Counted from the stretch's first letter, positions 37,160-50,834 are shown. The stretch is 64,000 bases of DNA from Nematostella vectensis (GCF_932526225.1 NC_064048.1:11170688-11234687); one strand, 5' to 3'. Notes: a model not told the origin generated them from the sequence alone. Made by a program: numbers and translations.

Positions 37160-38357
37160 TTTGACCATAGCTATGATAACAATTTTTCAAAATTATTGTA
37201 ACCAACTATTGTAACCAATTATCGTAAACCAACTTGACTGCAAAACACTATTAGACATTTCTTTCATGTGACTGCGAAGTTGACATGTCAACATCTAGAG
37301 GGGCTTCACCCAACAAGGAATCATGGGGGACCATGAAAGCACGGTGTCGCGGAAAATTTTCCTGCCCCATTTATCAGGAACATCTGTGCAGCCGATGCCC
37401 TTAGTTGGATGGGGTGCACAGGTGCTTTGGGTATGGCCCTGTAGATGGCACAGTGACCACAAGATGTATCTGAATGAAACTGTATACTTATTTAAAATTT
37501 TAAAAACATGTGAGTGTTACTTACTTAGTTACAGTAGTTCTTTTGAATATTATTATTTACGTGTATAATTTAGATGAGTAATAAATACTTCTCATTTGTC
37601 TCGTAGAGATCGTATCGTTCCTCCTAAATAACAAACAAAATAATGTGTGTTATTATCTTGGTGCAAAGGAATCTACAGTAGTTTTGTAATCAAATAATTG
37701 TTTTACTATTAACACGCTTGTTCTTTCAACCAGTTTGTTGGTCTCACAAATATACTTTTAATAAACTTGTATCCCTCCCCTCTCCACTCATTAAAGGGGC
37801 AGCGTCATGGCACTGCGCATGTCTGGAGTCAGTGTTTCTTGTAGGCTTTCAATTGTCTACACACAGTTGAACTTTAATAGTTGTCAATGCTTTGTTAAAA
37901 TAATATTCGATATTTTACTGAATGTTTATTGACAGTTTGTGGGCATTTCCTTTGAATTCAAGTCTTCCACATGTACCAAAGGCTCTTAGGTCAACATTAG
38001 AATTTGACTGAAATTCATTGTGTCCTGGCCGGAGAGCTATTGCAAAGCTCTTCATCACACTGCACTTTTAAGCATATTCTATGTATGCTTCTTTGTACAA
38101 AATGTACCCCTCCTAATAAAACATTAAAGATCACATAACTTGTTTACTTCCTCGACTCTTTGCTTTTTATTTTTGTTCTCTTACTAGGAAAATATCGAAT
38201 ACAAATAATCAGTAAAGCTAGCAAGCTCATTTTGCTAGCTGTATATAATGCATATCAAGCCTATATCTTTAGTATTCTGGATCAGGTAGACGAACCTATG
38301 TCACACCACTTTTTTGATGAGTATTATAAAAAAATACTAAAAAACGTTATCTTGAAC

Positions 38358-38392
<35 letters not shown>

Positions 38393-38868
38393 ATAGAGAA
38401 AAAAAAAAGGCCATTGGCCTGGGATCGAACCCGGCCTAAAGAACAAAACGGAAACCATACATACGGATTACCCAATCGGTATGGCAGCACGAGGCTTTTA
38501 CGGAAAGCTGTAAAGAACCCGAAGGCCCCAAGCACCGATATTTCCGGCGAATATGCTGTACAACACTCTTGCAAGGTATTCCAACCCGCGCATTAATGGG
38601 GAGGACAATAACCAGGATCCCAGGCCTGTAATACGGTTACGGCACGCACAGCTCGCTGAGATATAGGATGAAAAAAAATACAGGTCTTTGTGGGCGTTTT
38701 GGGTCCCTTGGGGGCTCGCTATGTCGGCGTGGCATCGTAACGCACGCGGGCGCATTGTCTTTTATTGTGTACAGAATGTCTCTGTCGTTTTTTGCTTTAC
38801 TTCTAGTTTTGCTTTATTTTTATTATTATTTTTTTTTAGTCTTTTTATTTGCAGTTCTATGTACAGTA
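37160..38868 (+). repeat. Unit copy 23 (family B, GAGATCG subgroup)
   Basis: Length 1,709 bp, 28-A tract (38363-38390). GAGATCG near 37608 and AATATACTT near 37751. Its last third starts a variant set that continues in copies 24-26: CCTATATC near 38262, GTATTCTGG near 38273, CACGAGGC near 38489, ACGGCACGC near 38640 and GTCTTTGTGG near 38685. Confidence 0.97.
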
Positions 38869-40067
38869 TTTGACCATAGCTATGATAACAATTTTTCAAA
38901 ATCATTGTAACCAACTATTGTAACCAATTATCGTAAACCAACTTGACTGCAAAACACTATTAGACATTTCTTTCATGTGACTGCGAAGTTGACATGTCAA
39001 CATCTAGAGGGGCTTCACCCAACAAGGAATCATGGGGGACCATGAAAGCACGGTGTCGCGGAAAATTTTCCTGCCCCATTTATCAGGAACATCTGTGCAG
39101 CCGATGCCCTTAGTTGGATGGGGTGCACAGGTGCTTTGGGTATGGCCCTGTAGATGGCACAGTGACCACAAGATGTATCTGAATGAAACTGTATACTTAT
39201 TTAAAATTTTAAAAACATGTGAGTGTTACTTACTTAGTTACAGTAGTTCTTTTGAATATTATTATTTACGTGTATAATTTAGATGAGTAATAAATACTTC
39301 TCATTTGTCTCGTAGAGCTCGTATCGTTCCTCCTAAATAACAAACAAAATAATGTGTGTTATTATCTTGGTGCAAAGGAATCTACAGTAGTTTTGTAATC
39401 AAATAATTGTTTTACTATAAACACACTTGTTCTTTCAACCAGTTTGTTGGTCTCACAAATAGACTTTTAATAAACTTGTATCCCTCCCCTCTCCACTCAT
39501 TAAAGGGGCAGCGTCATGGCACTGCGCATGTCTGGAGTCAGTGTTTCTTGTAGGCTTTCAATTGTCTACACACAGTTGAACTTTAATAGTTGTCAATGCT
39601 TTGTTAAAATAATATTCGATATTTTACTGAATGTTTATTGACAGTTTGTGGGCATTTCTTTTGAATTCAAGTCTTCCACATGTACCAAAGGCTCTTAGTT
39701 CAACATTAGAATTTGACTGAAATTCATTGTGTCCTGGCCGGAGAGCTATTGCAAAGCTCTTCATCACATTGCACTTTTAAGCATATTCTATGTATGCTTC
39801 TTTGTACAAAATGTACCCCTCCTAATAAAACATTAAAGATCACATAACTTGTTTTTTCCTCGACTCTTTGCTTTTTATTTTTGTTCTCTTACTAGGAAAA
39901 TATCGAATACAAATAATCAGTAAAGCTAGCAAGCTCATTTTGCTAGCTGTATATAATGCATATCAAGCCTATATCTTTAGTATTCTGGATCAGGTAGACG
40001 AACCTATGTCACACCACTTTTTTGATGAGTATTATAAAAAAAAATACTAAAAAACGTTATCTTGAAC

Positions 40068-40103
<36 letters not shown>

Positions 40104-40579
40104 ATAGAGAAAAAAAAAGGCCATTGGCCTGGGATCGAACCCGGCCTAAAGAACAAAACGGAAACCATACATACGGATTACCCAATCGGTATGGCAGCAC
40201 GAGGCTTTTACGGAAGGCTGTAAAGAACCCGAAGGCCCCAAGCACCGATATTTCCGGCGAATATGCTGTACAACACTCTTGCAAGGTATTCCAACCCGCG
40301 CATTAATGGGGAGGACAATAACCAGGATCCCAGGCCTGTAATACGGTTACGGCACGCACAGCTCGCTGAGATATAGGATGAAAAAAAAATACAGGTCTTT
40401 GTGGGCGTTTTGGGTCCCTTGGGGGCTCGCTATGTCGGCGTGGCATCGTAACGCACGCGGGCGCATTGTCTTTTATTGTGTACAGAATGTCTCTGTCGTT
40501 TTTTGCTTTACTTCTAGTTTTGCTTTATTTTTATTATTATTTTTTTTTAGTCTTTTTATTTGCAGTTCTATGTACAGTA
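38869..40579 (+). repeat. Unit copy 24 (family B, AAATCATTG subgroup)
   Basis: Length 1,711 bp, 29-A tract (40073-40101). Shared with copies 25 and 26: CTTAGTTCAAC near 39696, CACATTGCAC near 39767 and CTTGTTTTTTCC near 39847. An A-run expanded by two bases follows TATTAT near 40034 and shifts the local reading frame. Confidence 0.97.
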
Positions 40580-41776
40580 TTTGACCATAGCTATGATAAC
40601 AATTTTTCAAAATCATTGTAACCAACTATTGTAACCAATTATCGTAAACCAACTTGACTGCAAAAACACTATTAGACATTTCTTTCATGTGACTGCGAAG
40701 TTGACATGTCAACATCTAGAGGGGCTTCACCCAACAAGGAATCATGGGGGACCATGAAAGCACGGTGTCGCGGAAAATTTTCCTGCCCCATTTATCAGGA
40801 ACATCTGTGCAGCCGATGCCCTTAGTTGGATGGGGTGCACAGGTGCTTTGGGTATGGCCCTGTAGATGGCACAGTGACCACAAGATGTATCTGAATGAAA
40901 CTGTATACTTATTTAAAATTTTAAAAACATGTGAGTGTTACTTACTTAGTTACAGTAGTTCTTTTGAATATTATTATTTACGTGTATAATTTAGATGAGT
41001 AATAAATACTTCTCATTTGTCTCGTAGAGCTCGTATCGTTCCTCCTAAATAACAAACAAAATAATGTGTGTTATTATCTTGGTGCAAAGGAATCTACAGT
41101 AGTTTTGTAATCAAATAATTGTTTTACTATAAACACACTTGTTCTTTCAACCAGTTTGTTGGTCTCACAAATAGACTTTTAATAAACTTGTATCCCTCCC
41201 CTCTCCACTCATTAAAGGGGCAGCGTCATGGCACTGCGCATGTCTGGAGTCAGTGTTTCTTGTAGGCTTTCAATTGTCTACACACAGTTGAACTTTAATA
41301 GTTGTCAATGCTTTGTTAAAATAATATTCGATATTTTACTGAATGTTTATTGACAGTTTGTGGGCATTTCTTTTGAATTCAAGTCTTCCACATGTACCAA
41401 AGGCTCTTAGTTCAACATTAGAATTTGACTGAAATTCATTGTGTCCTGGCCGGAGAGCTATTGCAAAGCTCTTCATCACATTGCACTTTTAAGCATATTC
41501 TATGTATGCTTCTTTGTACAAAATGTACCCCTCCTAATAAAACATTAAAGATCACATAACTTGTTTTTTCCTCGACTCTTTGCTTTTTATTTTTGTTCTC
41601 TTACTAGGAAAATATCGAATACAAATAATCAGTAAAGCTAGCAAGCTCATTTTGCTAGCTGTATATAATGCATATCAAGCCTATATCTTTAGTATTCTGG
41701 ATGTAGACGAACCTATGTCACACCACTTTTTTGATGAGTATTATAAAAAAAAATACTAAAAAACGTTATCTTGAAC

Positions 41777-41811
<35 letters not shown>

Positions 41812-42287
41812 ATAGAGAAAAAAAAAGGCCATTGGCCTGGGATCGAACCCGGCCTAAAGAACAAAACGGAAACCATACATACGGATTACCCAATCGGTAT
41901 GGCAGCACGAGGCTTTTACGGAAGGCTGTAAAGAACCCGAAGGCCCAAGCACCGATATTTCCGGCGAATATGCTGTACAACACTCTTGCAAGGTATTCCA
42001 ACCCGCGCATTAATGGGGAGGACAATAACCAGGATCCCAGGCCTGTAATACGGTTACGGCACGCACAGCTCGCTGAGATATAGGATGAAAAAAAAATACA
42101 GGTCTTTGTGGGCGTTTTGGGTCCCTTGGGGGCTCGCTATGTCGGCGTGGCATCGTAACGCACGCGGGCGCATTGTCTTTTATTGTGTACAGAATGTCTC
42201 TGTCGTTTTTTTGCTTTACTTTTAGTTTTGCTTTATTTTTATTATTATTTTTTTTTAGTCTTTTTATTTGCAGTTCTATGTACAGTA
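40580..42287 (+). repeat. Unit copy 25 (family B, AAATCATTG subgroup)
   Basis: Length 1,708 bp, 28-A tract (41782-41809). Private indels: one extra A in GCAAAAACAC near 40660, loss of CAG in GGATGTAGAC near 41700 (this removes the donor-like site), and one C fewer in AGGCCCAAGC near 41942. Confidence 0.97.
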
Positions 42288-43488
42288 TTTGACCATAGCT
42301 ATGATAACAATTTTTCAAAATCATTGTAACCAACTATTGTAACCAATTATCGTAAACCAACTTGACTGCAAAACACTATTAGACATTTCTTTCATGTGAC
42401 TGCGAAGTTGACATGTCAACATCTAGAGGGGCTTCACCCAACAAGGAATCATGGGGGACCATGAAAGCACGGTGTCGCGGAAAATTTTCCTGCCCCATTT
42501 ATCAGGAACATCTGTGCAGCCGATGCCCTTAGTTGGATGGGGTGCACAGGTGCTTTGGGTATGGCCCTGTAGATGGCACAGTGACCACAAGATGTATCTG
42601 AATGAAACTGTATACTTATTTAAAATTTTAAAAACATGTGAGTGTTACTTACTTAGTTACAGTAGTTCTTTTGAATATTATTATTTACGTGTATAATTTA
42701 GATGAGTAATAAATACTTCTTCATTTGTCTCGTAGAGCTCGTATCGTTCCTCCTAAATAACAAACAAAATAATGTGTGTTATTATCTTGGTGCAAAGGAA
42801 TCTACAGTAGTTTTGTAATCAAATAATTGTTTTACTATAAACACACTTGTTCTTTCAACCAGTTTGTTGGTCTCACAAATAGACTTTTAATAAACTTGTA
42901 TCCCTCCCCTCTCCACTCATTAAAGGGGCAGCGTCATGGCACTGCGCATGTCTGGAGTCAGTGTTTCTTGTAGGCTTTCAATTGTCTACACACAGTTGAA
43001 CTTTAATAGTTGTCAATGCTTTGTTAAAATAATATTCGATATTTTACTGAATGTTTATTGACAGTTTGTGGGCATTTCTTTTGAATTCAAGTCTTCCACA
43101 TGTACCAAAGGCTCTTAGTTCAACATTAGAATTTGACTGAAATTCATTGTGTCCTGGCCGGAGAGCTATTGCAAAGCTCTTCATCACATTGCACTTTTAA
43201 GCATATTCTATGTATGCTTCTTTGTACAAAATGTACCCCTCCTAATAAAACATTAAAGATCACATAACTTGTTTTTTCCTCGACTCTTTGCTTTTTATTT
43301 TTGTTCTCTTACTAGGAAAATATCGAATACAAATAATCAGTAAAGCCTAGCAAGCTCATTTTGCTAGCTGTATATAATGCATATCAAGCCTATATCTTTA
43401 GTATTCTGGATCAGGTAGACGAACCTATGTCACACCACTTTTTTGATGAGTATTATAAAAAAAAATACTAAAAAACGTTATCTTGAAC

Positions 43489-43524
<36 letters not shown>

Positions 43525-44000
43525 ATAGAGAAAAAAAAAGGCCATTGGCCTGGGATCGAACCCGGCCTAAAGAACAAAACGGAAACCATACATACGGATT
43601 ACCCAATCGGTATGGCAGCACGAGGCTTTTACGGAAGGCTGTAAAGAACCCGAAGGCCCCAAGCACCGATATTTCCGGCGAATATGCTGTACAACACTCT
43701 TGCAAGGTATTCCAACCCGCGCATTAATGGGGAGGACAATAACCAGGATCCCAGGCCTGTAATACGGTTACGGCACGCACAGCTCGCTGAGATATAGGAT
43801 GAAAAAAAAATACAGGTCTTTGTGGGCGTTTTGGGTCCCTTGGGGGCTCGCTATGTCGGCGTGGCATCGTAACGCACGCGGGCGCATTGTCTTTTATTGT
43901 GTACAGAATGTCTCTGTCGTTTTTTGCTTTACTTTTAGTTTTGCTTTATTTTTATTATTATTTTTTTTTAGTCTTTTTATTTGCAGTTCTATGTACAGTA
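42288..44000 (+). repeat. Unit copy 26 (family B, AAATCATTG subgroup)
   Basis: Length 1,713 bp, 29-A tract (43494-43522). One inserted T in ACTTCTTCATT near 42720 and one inserted C in AAAGCCTAGC near 43346, the latter disturbing the 9-bp stem-loop. Otherwise it follows copies 24 and 25. Confidence 0.97.
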
Positions 44001-45198
44001 TTTGACCATAGCTATGATAACAATTTTTCAAAATCATTGTAACCAACTATTGTAACCAATTATCGTAAACCAACTTGACTGCAAAACACTATTAGACATT
44101 TCTTTCATGTGACTGCGAAGTTGACATGTCAACATCTAGAGGGGCTTCACCCAACAAGGAATCATGGGGGACCATGAAAGCACGGTGTCGCGGAAAATTT
44201 TCCTGCCCCATTTATCAGGAACATCTGTGCAGCCGATGCCCTTAGTTGGATGGGGTGCACAGGTGCTTTGGGTATGGCCCTGTAGATGGCACAGTGACCA
44301 CAAGATGTATCTGAATGAAACTGTATACTTATTTAAAATTTTAAAAACATGTGAGTGTTACTTACTTAGTTACAGTAGTTCTTTTGAATATTATTATTTA
44401 CGTGTATAATTTAGATGAGTAATAAATACTTCTCATTTGTCTCGTAGAGCTCGTATCGTTCCTCCTAAATAACAAACAAAATAATGTGTGTTATTATCTT
44501 GGTGCAAAGGAATCTACAGTAGTTTTGTAATCAAATAATTGTTTTACTATAAACACACTTGTTCTTTCAACCAGTTTGTTGGTCTCACAAATAGACTTTT
44601 AATAAACTTGTATCCCTCCCCTCTCCACTCATTAAAGGGGCAGCGTCATGGCACTGCGCATGTCTGGAGTCAGTGTTTCTTGTAGGCTTTCAATTGTCTA
44701 CACACAGTTGAACTTTAATAGTTGTCAATGCTTTGTTAAAATAATATTCGATATTTTACTGAATGTTTATTGACAGTTTGTGGGCATTTCTTTTGAATTC
44801 AAGTCTTCCACATGTACCAAAGGCTCTTAGGTCAACATTAGAATTTGACTGAAATTCATTGTGTCCTGGCCGGAGAGCTATTGCAAAGCTCTTCATCACA
44901 CTGCACTTTTAAGCATATTCTATGTATGCTTCTTTGTACAAAATGTACCCCTCCTAATAAAACATTAAAGATCACATAACTTGTTTACTTCCTCGACTCT
45001 TTGCTTTTTATTTTTGTTCTCTTACTAGGAAAATATCGAATACAAATAATCAGTAAAGCTAGCAAGCTCATTTTGCTAGCTGTATATAATGCATATCAAG
45101 CCTGTATCTTTAGTATCCTGGATCAGGTAGACGAACCTATGTCACACCACGTTTTTGATGAGTATTATAAAAAAATACTAAAAAACGTTATCTTGAAC

Positions 45199-45239
<41 letters not shown>

Positions 45240-45713
45240 AGAGAAGAAAAAAGGCCATTGGCCTGGGATCGAACCCGGCCTAAAGAACAAAACGGAAACC
45301 ATACATACGGATTACCCAATCGGTATGGCAGCACAAGGCTTTCACGGAAGGCTGTAAGTAACCCGAAGGCCCCAAGCACCGATATTTCCGGCGAATATGC
45401 TGTACAACACTCTTGCAAGGTATTCCAACCCGCGCATTAATGGGGAGGACAATAACCAGGATCCCAGGCCTGTAATACGGTTACGCCACGCACAGCTCGC
45501 TGAGATATAGGATGAAAAAAAATACAGGTCTATGTGGGCGTTTTGGGTCCCTTGGGGGCTCGCTATGTCGGCGTGGCATCGTAACGCACGCGGGCGCATT
45601 GTCTTTTATTGTGTACAGAATGTCTCTGTCGTTTTTTGCTTTACTTTTAGTTTTGCTTTATTTTTATTATTATTTTTTTTTTAGTCTTTTTATTTGCAGT
45701 TCTATGTACAGTA
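44001..45713 (+). repeat. Unit copy 27 (chimera of two variants)
   Basis: Length 1,713 bp, 33-A tract (45204-45236). The front half carries copy 21/24-26 markers (AAATCATTG, ATAAACACAC, TTTCTTTTGAATTC). The back half carries copy 12/14 markers (CCACGTTTTTG, GAGAAGAAAAAAGG, CTTTCACGG, CTGTAAGTAACC). The switch lies after about 44795 and before the GGTCAAC at about 44830. Confidence 0.97.
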
Positions 45714-46911
45714 TTTGACCATAGCTATGATAACAATTTTTCAAAATTATTGTAACCAACTATTGTAACCAATTATCGTAAACCAACTTGACTGCAAAAC
45801 ACTATTAGACATTTCTTTCATGTGACTGCGAAGTTGACATGTCAACATCTAGAGGGGCTTCACCCAACAAGGAATCATGGGGGACCATGAAAGCACGGTG
45901 TCGCGGAAAATTTTCCTGCCCCATTTATCAGGAACATCTGTGCAGCCGATGCCCTTAGTTGGATGGGGTGCACAGGTGCTTTGGGTATGGCCCTGTAGAT
46001 GGCACATTGACCACAAGATATATCTGAATGAAACTGTATACTTATTTAAAATTTTAAAAACATGTGAGTGTTACTTACTTAGTTACAGTAGTTCTTTTGA
46101 ATATTATTATTTACGTGTATAATTTAGATGAGTAATAAATACTTCTCATTTGTCTCGTAGAGCTCGTATCGTTCCTCCTAAATAACAAACAAAATAATGT
46201 GTGTTATTATCTTGGTGCAAAGGAATCTACAGTAGTTTTGTAATCAAATAATTGTTTAACTATAAACACACTTGTTCTTTCAACCAGATTGTTGGTCTCA
46301 CAAATAGACTTTTAATAAACTTGTATCCCTTCCCTCTCCACTCATTAAAGGGGCAGCGTCATGGCACTGCGCATGTCTGGAGTCAGTGTTTCTTGTAGGC
46401 TTTCAATTGTCTACACACAGTTGAACTTTAATAGTTGTCAATGCTTTGTTAAAATAATATTCGATATTTTACTGAATGTTTATTGACAGTTTGTGGGCAT
46501 TTCCTTTGAATTCAAGTCTTCCACATGTACCAAAGGCTCTTAGGTCAACATTAGAATTTGACTGAAATTCATTGTGTCCTGGCCGGAGAGCTATTGCAAA
46601 GCTCTTCATCACACTGCACTTTTAAGCATATTCTATGTATGCTTCTTTGTACAAAATGTACCCCTCCTAATAAAACATTAAAGATCACATAACTTGTTTA
46701 CTTCCTCGACTCTTTGCTTTTTATTTTTGTTCTCTTACTAGGAAAATATCGAATACAAATAATCAGTAAAGCTAGCAAGCTCATTTTGCTAGCTGTATAT
46801 AATGCATATCAAGCCAGTATCTTTAGTATCCTGGATCAGGTAGACGAACCTATGTCACACCACTTTTTTGATGAGTATTATAAAAAAATACTAAAAAACT
46901 TTATCTTGAAC

Positions 46912-46948
<37 letters not shown>

Positions 46949-47423
46949 GATAGAGAAAAAAAAAGGCCATTGGCCTGGGATCGAACCCGGCCTAAAGAAC
47001 AAAACGGAAACCATACATACGGATTACCCAATCGGTATGGCAGCACAAGGCTTTTACGGAAGGCTGTAAAGAACCCGAAGGCCCCAAGCACCGATATTTC
47101 CGGCGAATATGCTGTACAACACTCTTGCAAGGTATTCCAACCCGCGCATTAATGGGGAGGACAATAACCAGGATCCCAGGCCTGTAATACGGTTACGCCA
47201 CGCACAGCTCGCAGAGATATAGGATGAAAAAAAATACAGGTCTATGTGGGCGTTTTGGGTCCCTTGGGGGCTCGCTATGTCGGCGTGGCATCGTAACGCA
47301 CGCGGGCGCATTGTCTTTTATTGTGTACAGAATGTCTCTGTCGTTTTTTGCTTTACTTTTAGTTTTGCTTTATTTTTATTATTATTTTTTTTAGTCTTTT
47401 TATTTGCAGTTCTATGTACAGTA
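45714..47423 (+). repeat. Unit copy 28 (family B, counterpart of copy 15)
   Basis: Length 1,710 bp, 31-A tract (46917-46947). It shares all five private markers of copy 15. Its own changes: AGATATATC near 46017, ATCCCTTCCC near 46327, GCCAGTATC near 46814 and AAACTTTATC near 46899. Confidence 0.97.
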
Positions 47424-48608
47424 TTTGACCATAGCTATGATAACAATTTTTCAAAATTATTGTAACCAACTATTGTAACCAATTATCGTAAACCAACTTG
47501 ACTGCAAAACACTATTAGACATTTCTTTCATGTGACTGCGAAGTTGACATGTCAACATCTAGAGGGGCTTCACCCAACAAGAAATCATGGGGGACCATGA
47601 AAGCACGGTGTCGCGGAAAATTTTCCTGCCCCATTTATAAGGAACATCTGTGCAGCCGATGCCCTTAGTTGGATGGGGTGCACAGGTGCTTTGGGTATGA
47701 CCCTGTAGATGGCACAGTGACCACAAGATGTATCTGAATGAAACTGTATACTTATTTAAAATTTTAAAAACATGTGAGTGTTACTTACTTAGTTACAGTA
47801 GTTCTTTTGAATATTATTATTTACGTGTATAATTTAGATGATTAATAAATACTTCTCATTTGTCTCGTAGAGCTCGTATCGTTCATCCTAAATAACAAAC
47901 AAAATAATGTGTGTTATTATCTTGGTGCAAAGGAATCTACAGTAGTTTTGTAATCAAATAATTGTTTTACTATTAACACACTTGTTCTTTCAACCAGTTT
48001 TTTGGTCTCACAAATAGACTTTTAATAAACTTGTATCCCTCCCCTCTCCACTCATTAAAGGGGCAGCGTCATGGCACTGCGCATGTCTGGAGTCAGTGTT
48101 TCTTGTAGGCTTTCAATTGTCTACACACAGTTGAACTTTAATAGTTGTCAATGCTTTGTTAAAATAATATTCGATATTTTACTCAGTTTGTGGGCATTTC
48201 CTTTGAATTCAAGTCTTCCACATGTACCAAAGGCTCTTAGGTCAACATTAGAATTTGACTGAAATTCATTGTGTCCTGGCCGGAGAGCTATTGCAAAGCT
48301 CTTCATCACACTGCACTTTTAAGCATATTCTATGTATGCTTCTTTGTACAAAATGTACCCCTCCTAATAAAACATTAAAGATCACATAACTTGTTTACTT
48401 CCTCGACTCTTTGCTTTTTATTTTTGTTCTCTTACTAGGAAAATATCGAATACAAATAAATAGTAAAGCTAGCAAGCTCATTTTGCTAGCTGTATATAAT
48501 GCATATCAAGCCTGTATCTTTAGTATCCTGGATCAGGTAGACGAACCTATGTCACACCACTTTTTTGATGAGTATTATCAAAAAATACTAAAAAACGTTA
48601 TCTTGAAC

Positions 48609-48648
<40 letters not shown>

Positions 48649-49125
48649 ATAGAGAAAAAAAAAAGGCCATTGGCCTGGGATCGAACCCGGCCTAAAGAAC
48701 AAAACGGAAACCATACATACGGATTACCCAATCGGTATGGCAGCACAAGGCTTTTACGGAAGGCTGTAAAGAACCCGAAGGCCCCAAGCACCGATATTTC
48801 CGGCGAATATGCTGTACAACACTCTTGCAAGGTATTCCAACCCGCGCATTAATGGGGAGGACAATAACCAGGATCCCAGGCCTGTAATACGGTTACGCCA
48901 CGCACAGCTCGCTGAGATATAGGATGAAAAAAAAATACAGGTCTATGTGGGCGTTTTGGGTCCCTTGGGGGCTCGCTATGTCGGCGTGGCATCGTAACGC
49001 ACGCGGGCGCATTGTCTTTTATTGTGTACAGAATGTCTCTGTCGTTTTTTGTTTTACTTTTAGTTTTGCTTTATTTTTATTATTATTTTTTTTTAGTCTT
49101 TTTATTTGCAGTTCTATGTACAGTA
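47424..49125 (+). repeat. Unit copy 29 (family B, counterpart of copy 16, 13-bp deletion)
   Basis: Length 1,702 bp, 33-A tract (48614-48646). Thirteen bases are missing at about 48184, where TTTACT is joined directly to CAGTTTG. The front half shares TTATAAGG, GTATGACCC, GATGATTAATAA and AGTTTTTTGG with copy 16. TATTATCAAAAAATAC near 48575 is shared with copy 30. Confidence 0.97.
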
Positions 49126-50323
49126 TTTGACCATAGCTATGATAACAATTTTTCAAAATTATTGTAACCAACTATTGTAACCAATTATCGTAAACCAACT
49201 TGACTGCAAAACACTATTAGACATTTCTTTCATGTGACTGCGAAGTTGACATGTCAACATCTAGAGGGGCTTCACCCAACAAGGAATCATGGGGGACCAT
49301 GAAAGCACGGTGTCGCGGAAAATTTTCCTGCCCCATTTATAAGGAACATCTGTGCAGCCGATGCCCTTAGTTGGATGGGGTGCACAGGTGCTTTGGGTAT
49401 GGCCCTGTAGATGGCACAGTGACCACAAGATGTATCTGAATGAAACTGTATACTTATTTAAAATTTTAAAAACATGTGAGTGTTACTTACTTAGTTACAG
49501 TAGTTCTTTTGAATATTATTATTTACGTGTATAATTTAGATGAGTAATAAATACTTCTCATTTGTCTCGTAGAGCTCGTATCGTTCCTCCTGAATAACAA
49601 ACAAAATAATGTGTGTTATTATCTTGGTGCAAAGGAATCTACAGTAGTTTTGTAATCAAATAATTGTTTTACTATTAACACACTTGTTCTTTCAACCAGT
49701 TTGTTGGTCTCACAAATAGACTTTTAATAAACTTGTATCCCTCCCCTCTCCACTCATTAAAGGGGCAGCGTCATGGCACTGCGCATGTCTGGAGTCAGTG
49801 TTTCTTGTAGGCTTTCAATTGTCTACACACAGTTGAACTTTAATAGTTGTCAATGCTTTGTTAAAATAATATTCGATATTTTACTGAATGTTTATTGACA
49901 GTTTGTGGGCATTTCCTTTGAATTCAAGTCTTCCACATGTACCAAAGGCTCTTAGGTCAACATTAGAATTTGACTGAAATTCATTGTGTCCTGGCCGGAG
50001 AGCTATTGCAAAGCTCTTCATCACACTGCACTTTTAAGCATATTCTATGTATGCTTCTTTGTACAAAATGTACCCCTCCTAATAAAACATTAAAGATCAC
50101 ATAACTTGTTTACTTCCTCGACTCTTTGCTTTTTATTTTTGTTCTCTTACTAGGAAAATATCGAATACAAATCATCAGTAAAGCTAGCAAGCTCATTTTG
50201 CTAGCTGTATATAATGCATATCAAGCCTGTATCTTTAGTATCCTGGATCAGGTAGACGAACCTATGTCACACCACTTTTTTGATGAGTATTATCAAAAAA
50301 TACTAAAAAACGTTATCTTGAAC

Positions 50324-50355
<32 letters not shown>

Positions 50356-50834
50356 CCATAGAGAAAAAAAAAAGGCCATTGGCCTGGGATCGAACCCGGC
50401 CTAAAGAACAAAACGGAAACCATACATACGGATTACCCAATCGGTATGGCAGCACAAGGCTTTTACGGAAGGCTGTAAAGAACCCGAAGGCCCCAAGCAC
50501 CGATATTTCCGGAGAATATGCTGTACAACACTCTTGCAAGGTATTCCAACCCGCGCTTTAATGGGGAGGACAATAACCAGGATCCCAGGCCTGTAATACG
50601 GTTACGCCACGCACAGCTCGCTGAGATATAGGATGAAAAAAAAATACAGGTCTATGTGGGCGTTTTGGGTCCCTTGGGGGCTCGCTATGTCGGCGTGGCA
50701 TCGTAACGCACGCGGGCGCATTGTCTTTTATTGTGTACAGAATGTCTCTGTCGTTTTTTGCTTTACTTTTAGTTTTGCTTTATTTTTATTATTATTTTTT
50801 TTTAGTCTTTTTATTTGCAGTTCTATGTACAGTA
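49126..50834 (+). repeat. Unit copy 30 (family B, counterpart of copies 17/18)
   Basis: Length 1,709 bp, 27-A tract (50329-50355). TTATAAGG and CTCCTGAATAAC are shared with copies 17 and 18. Private: AAATCATCAGT near 50170, TCCGGAGAATA near 50510 and GCGCTTTAATGG near 50554. Confidence 0.97.
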
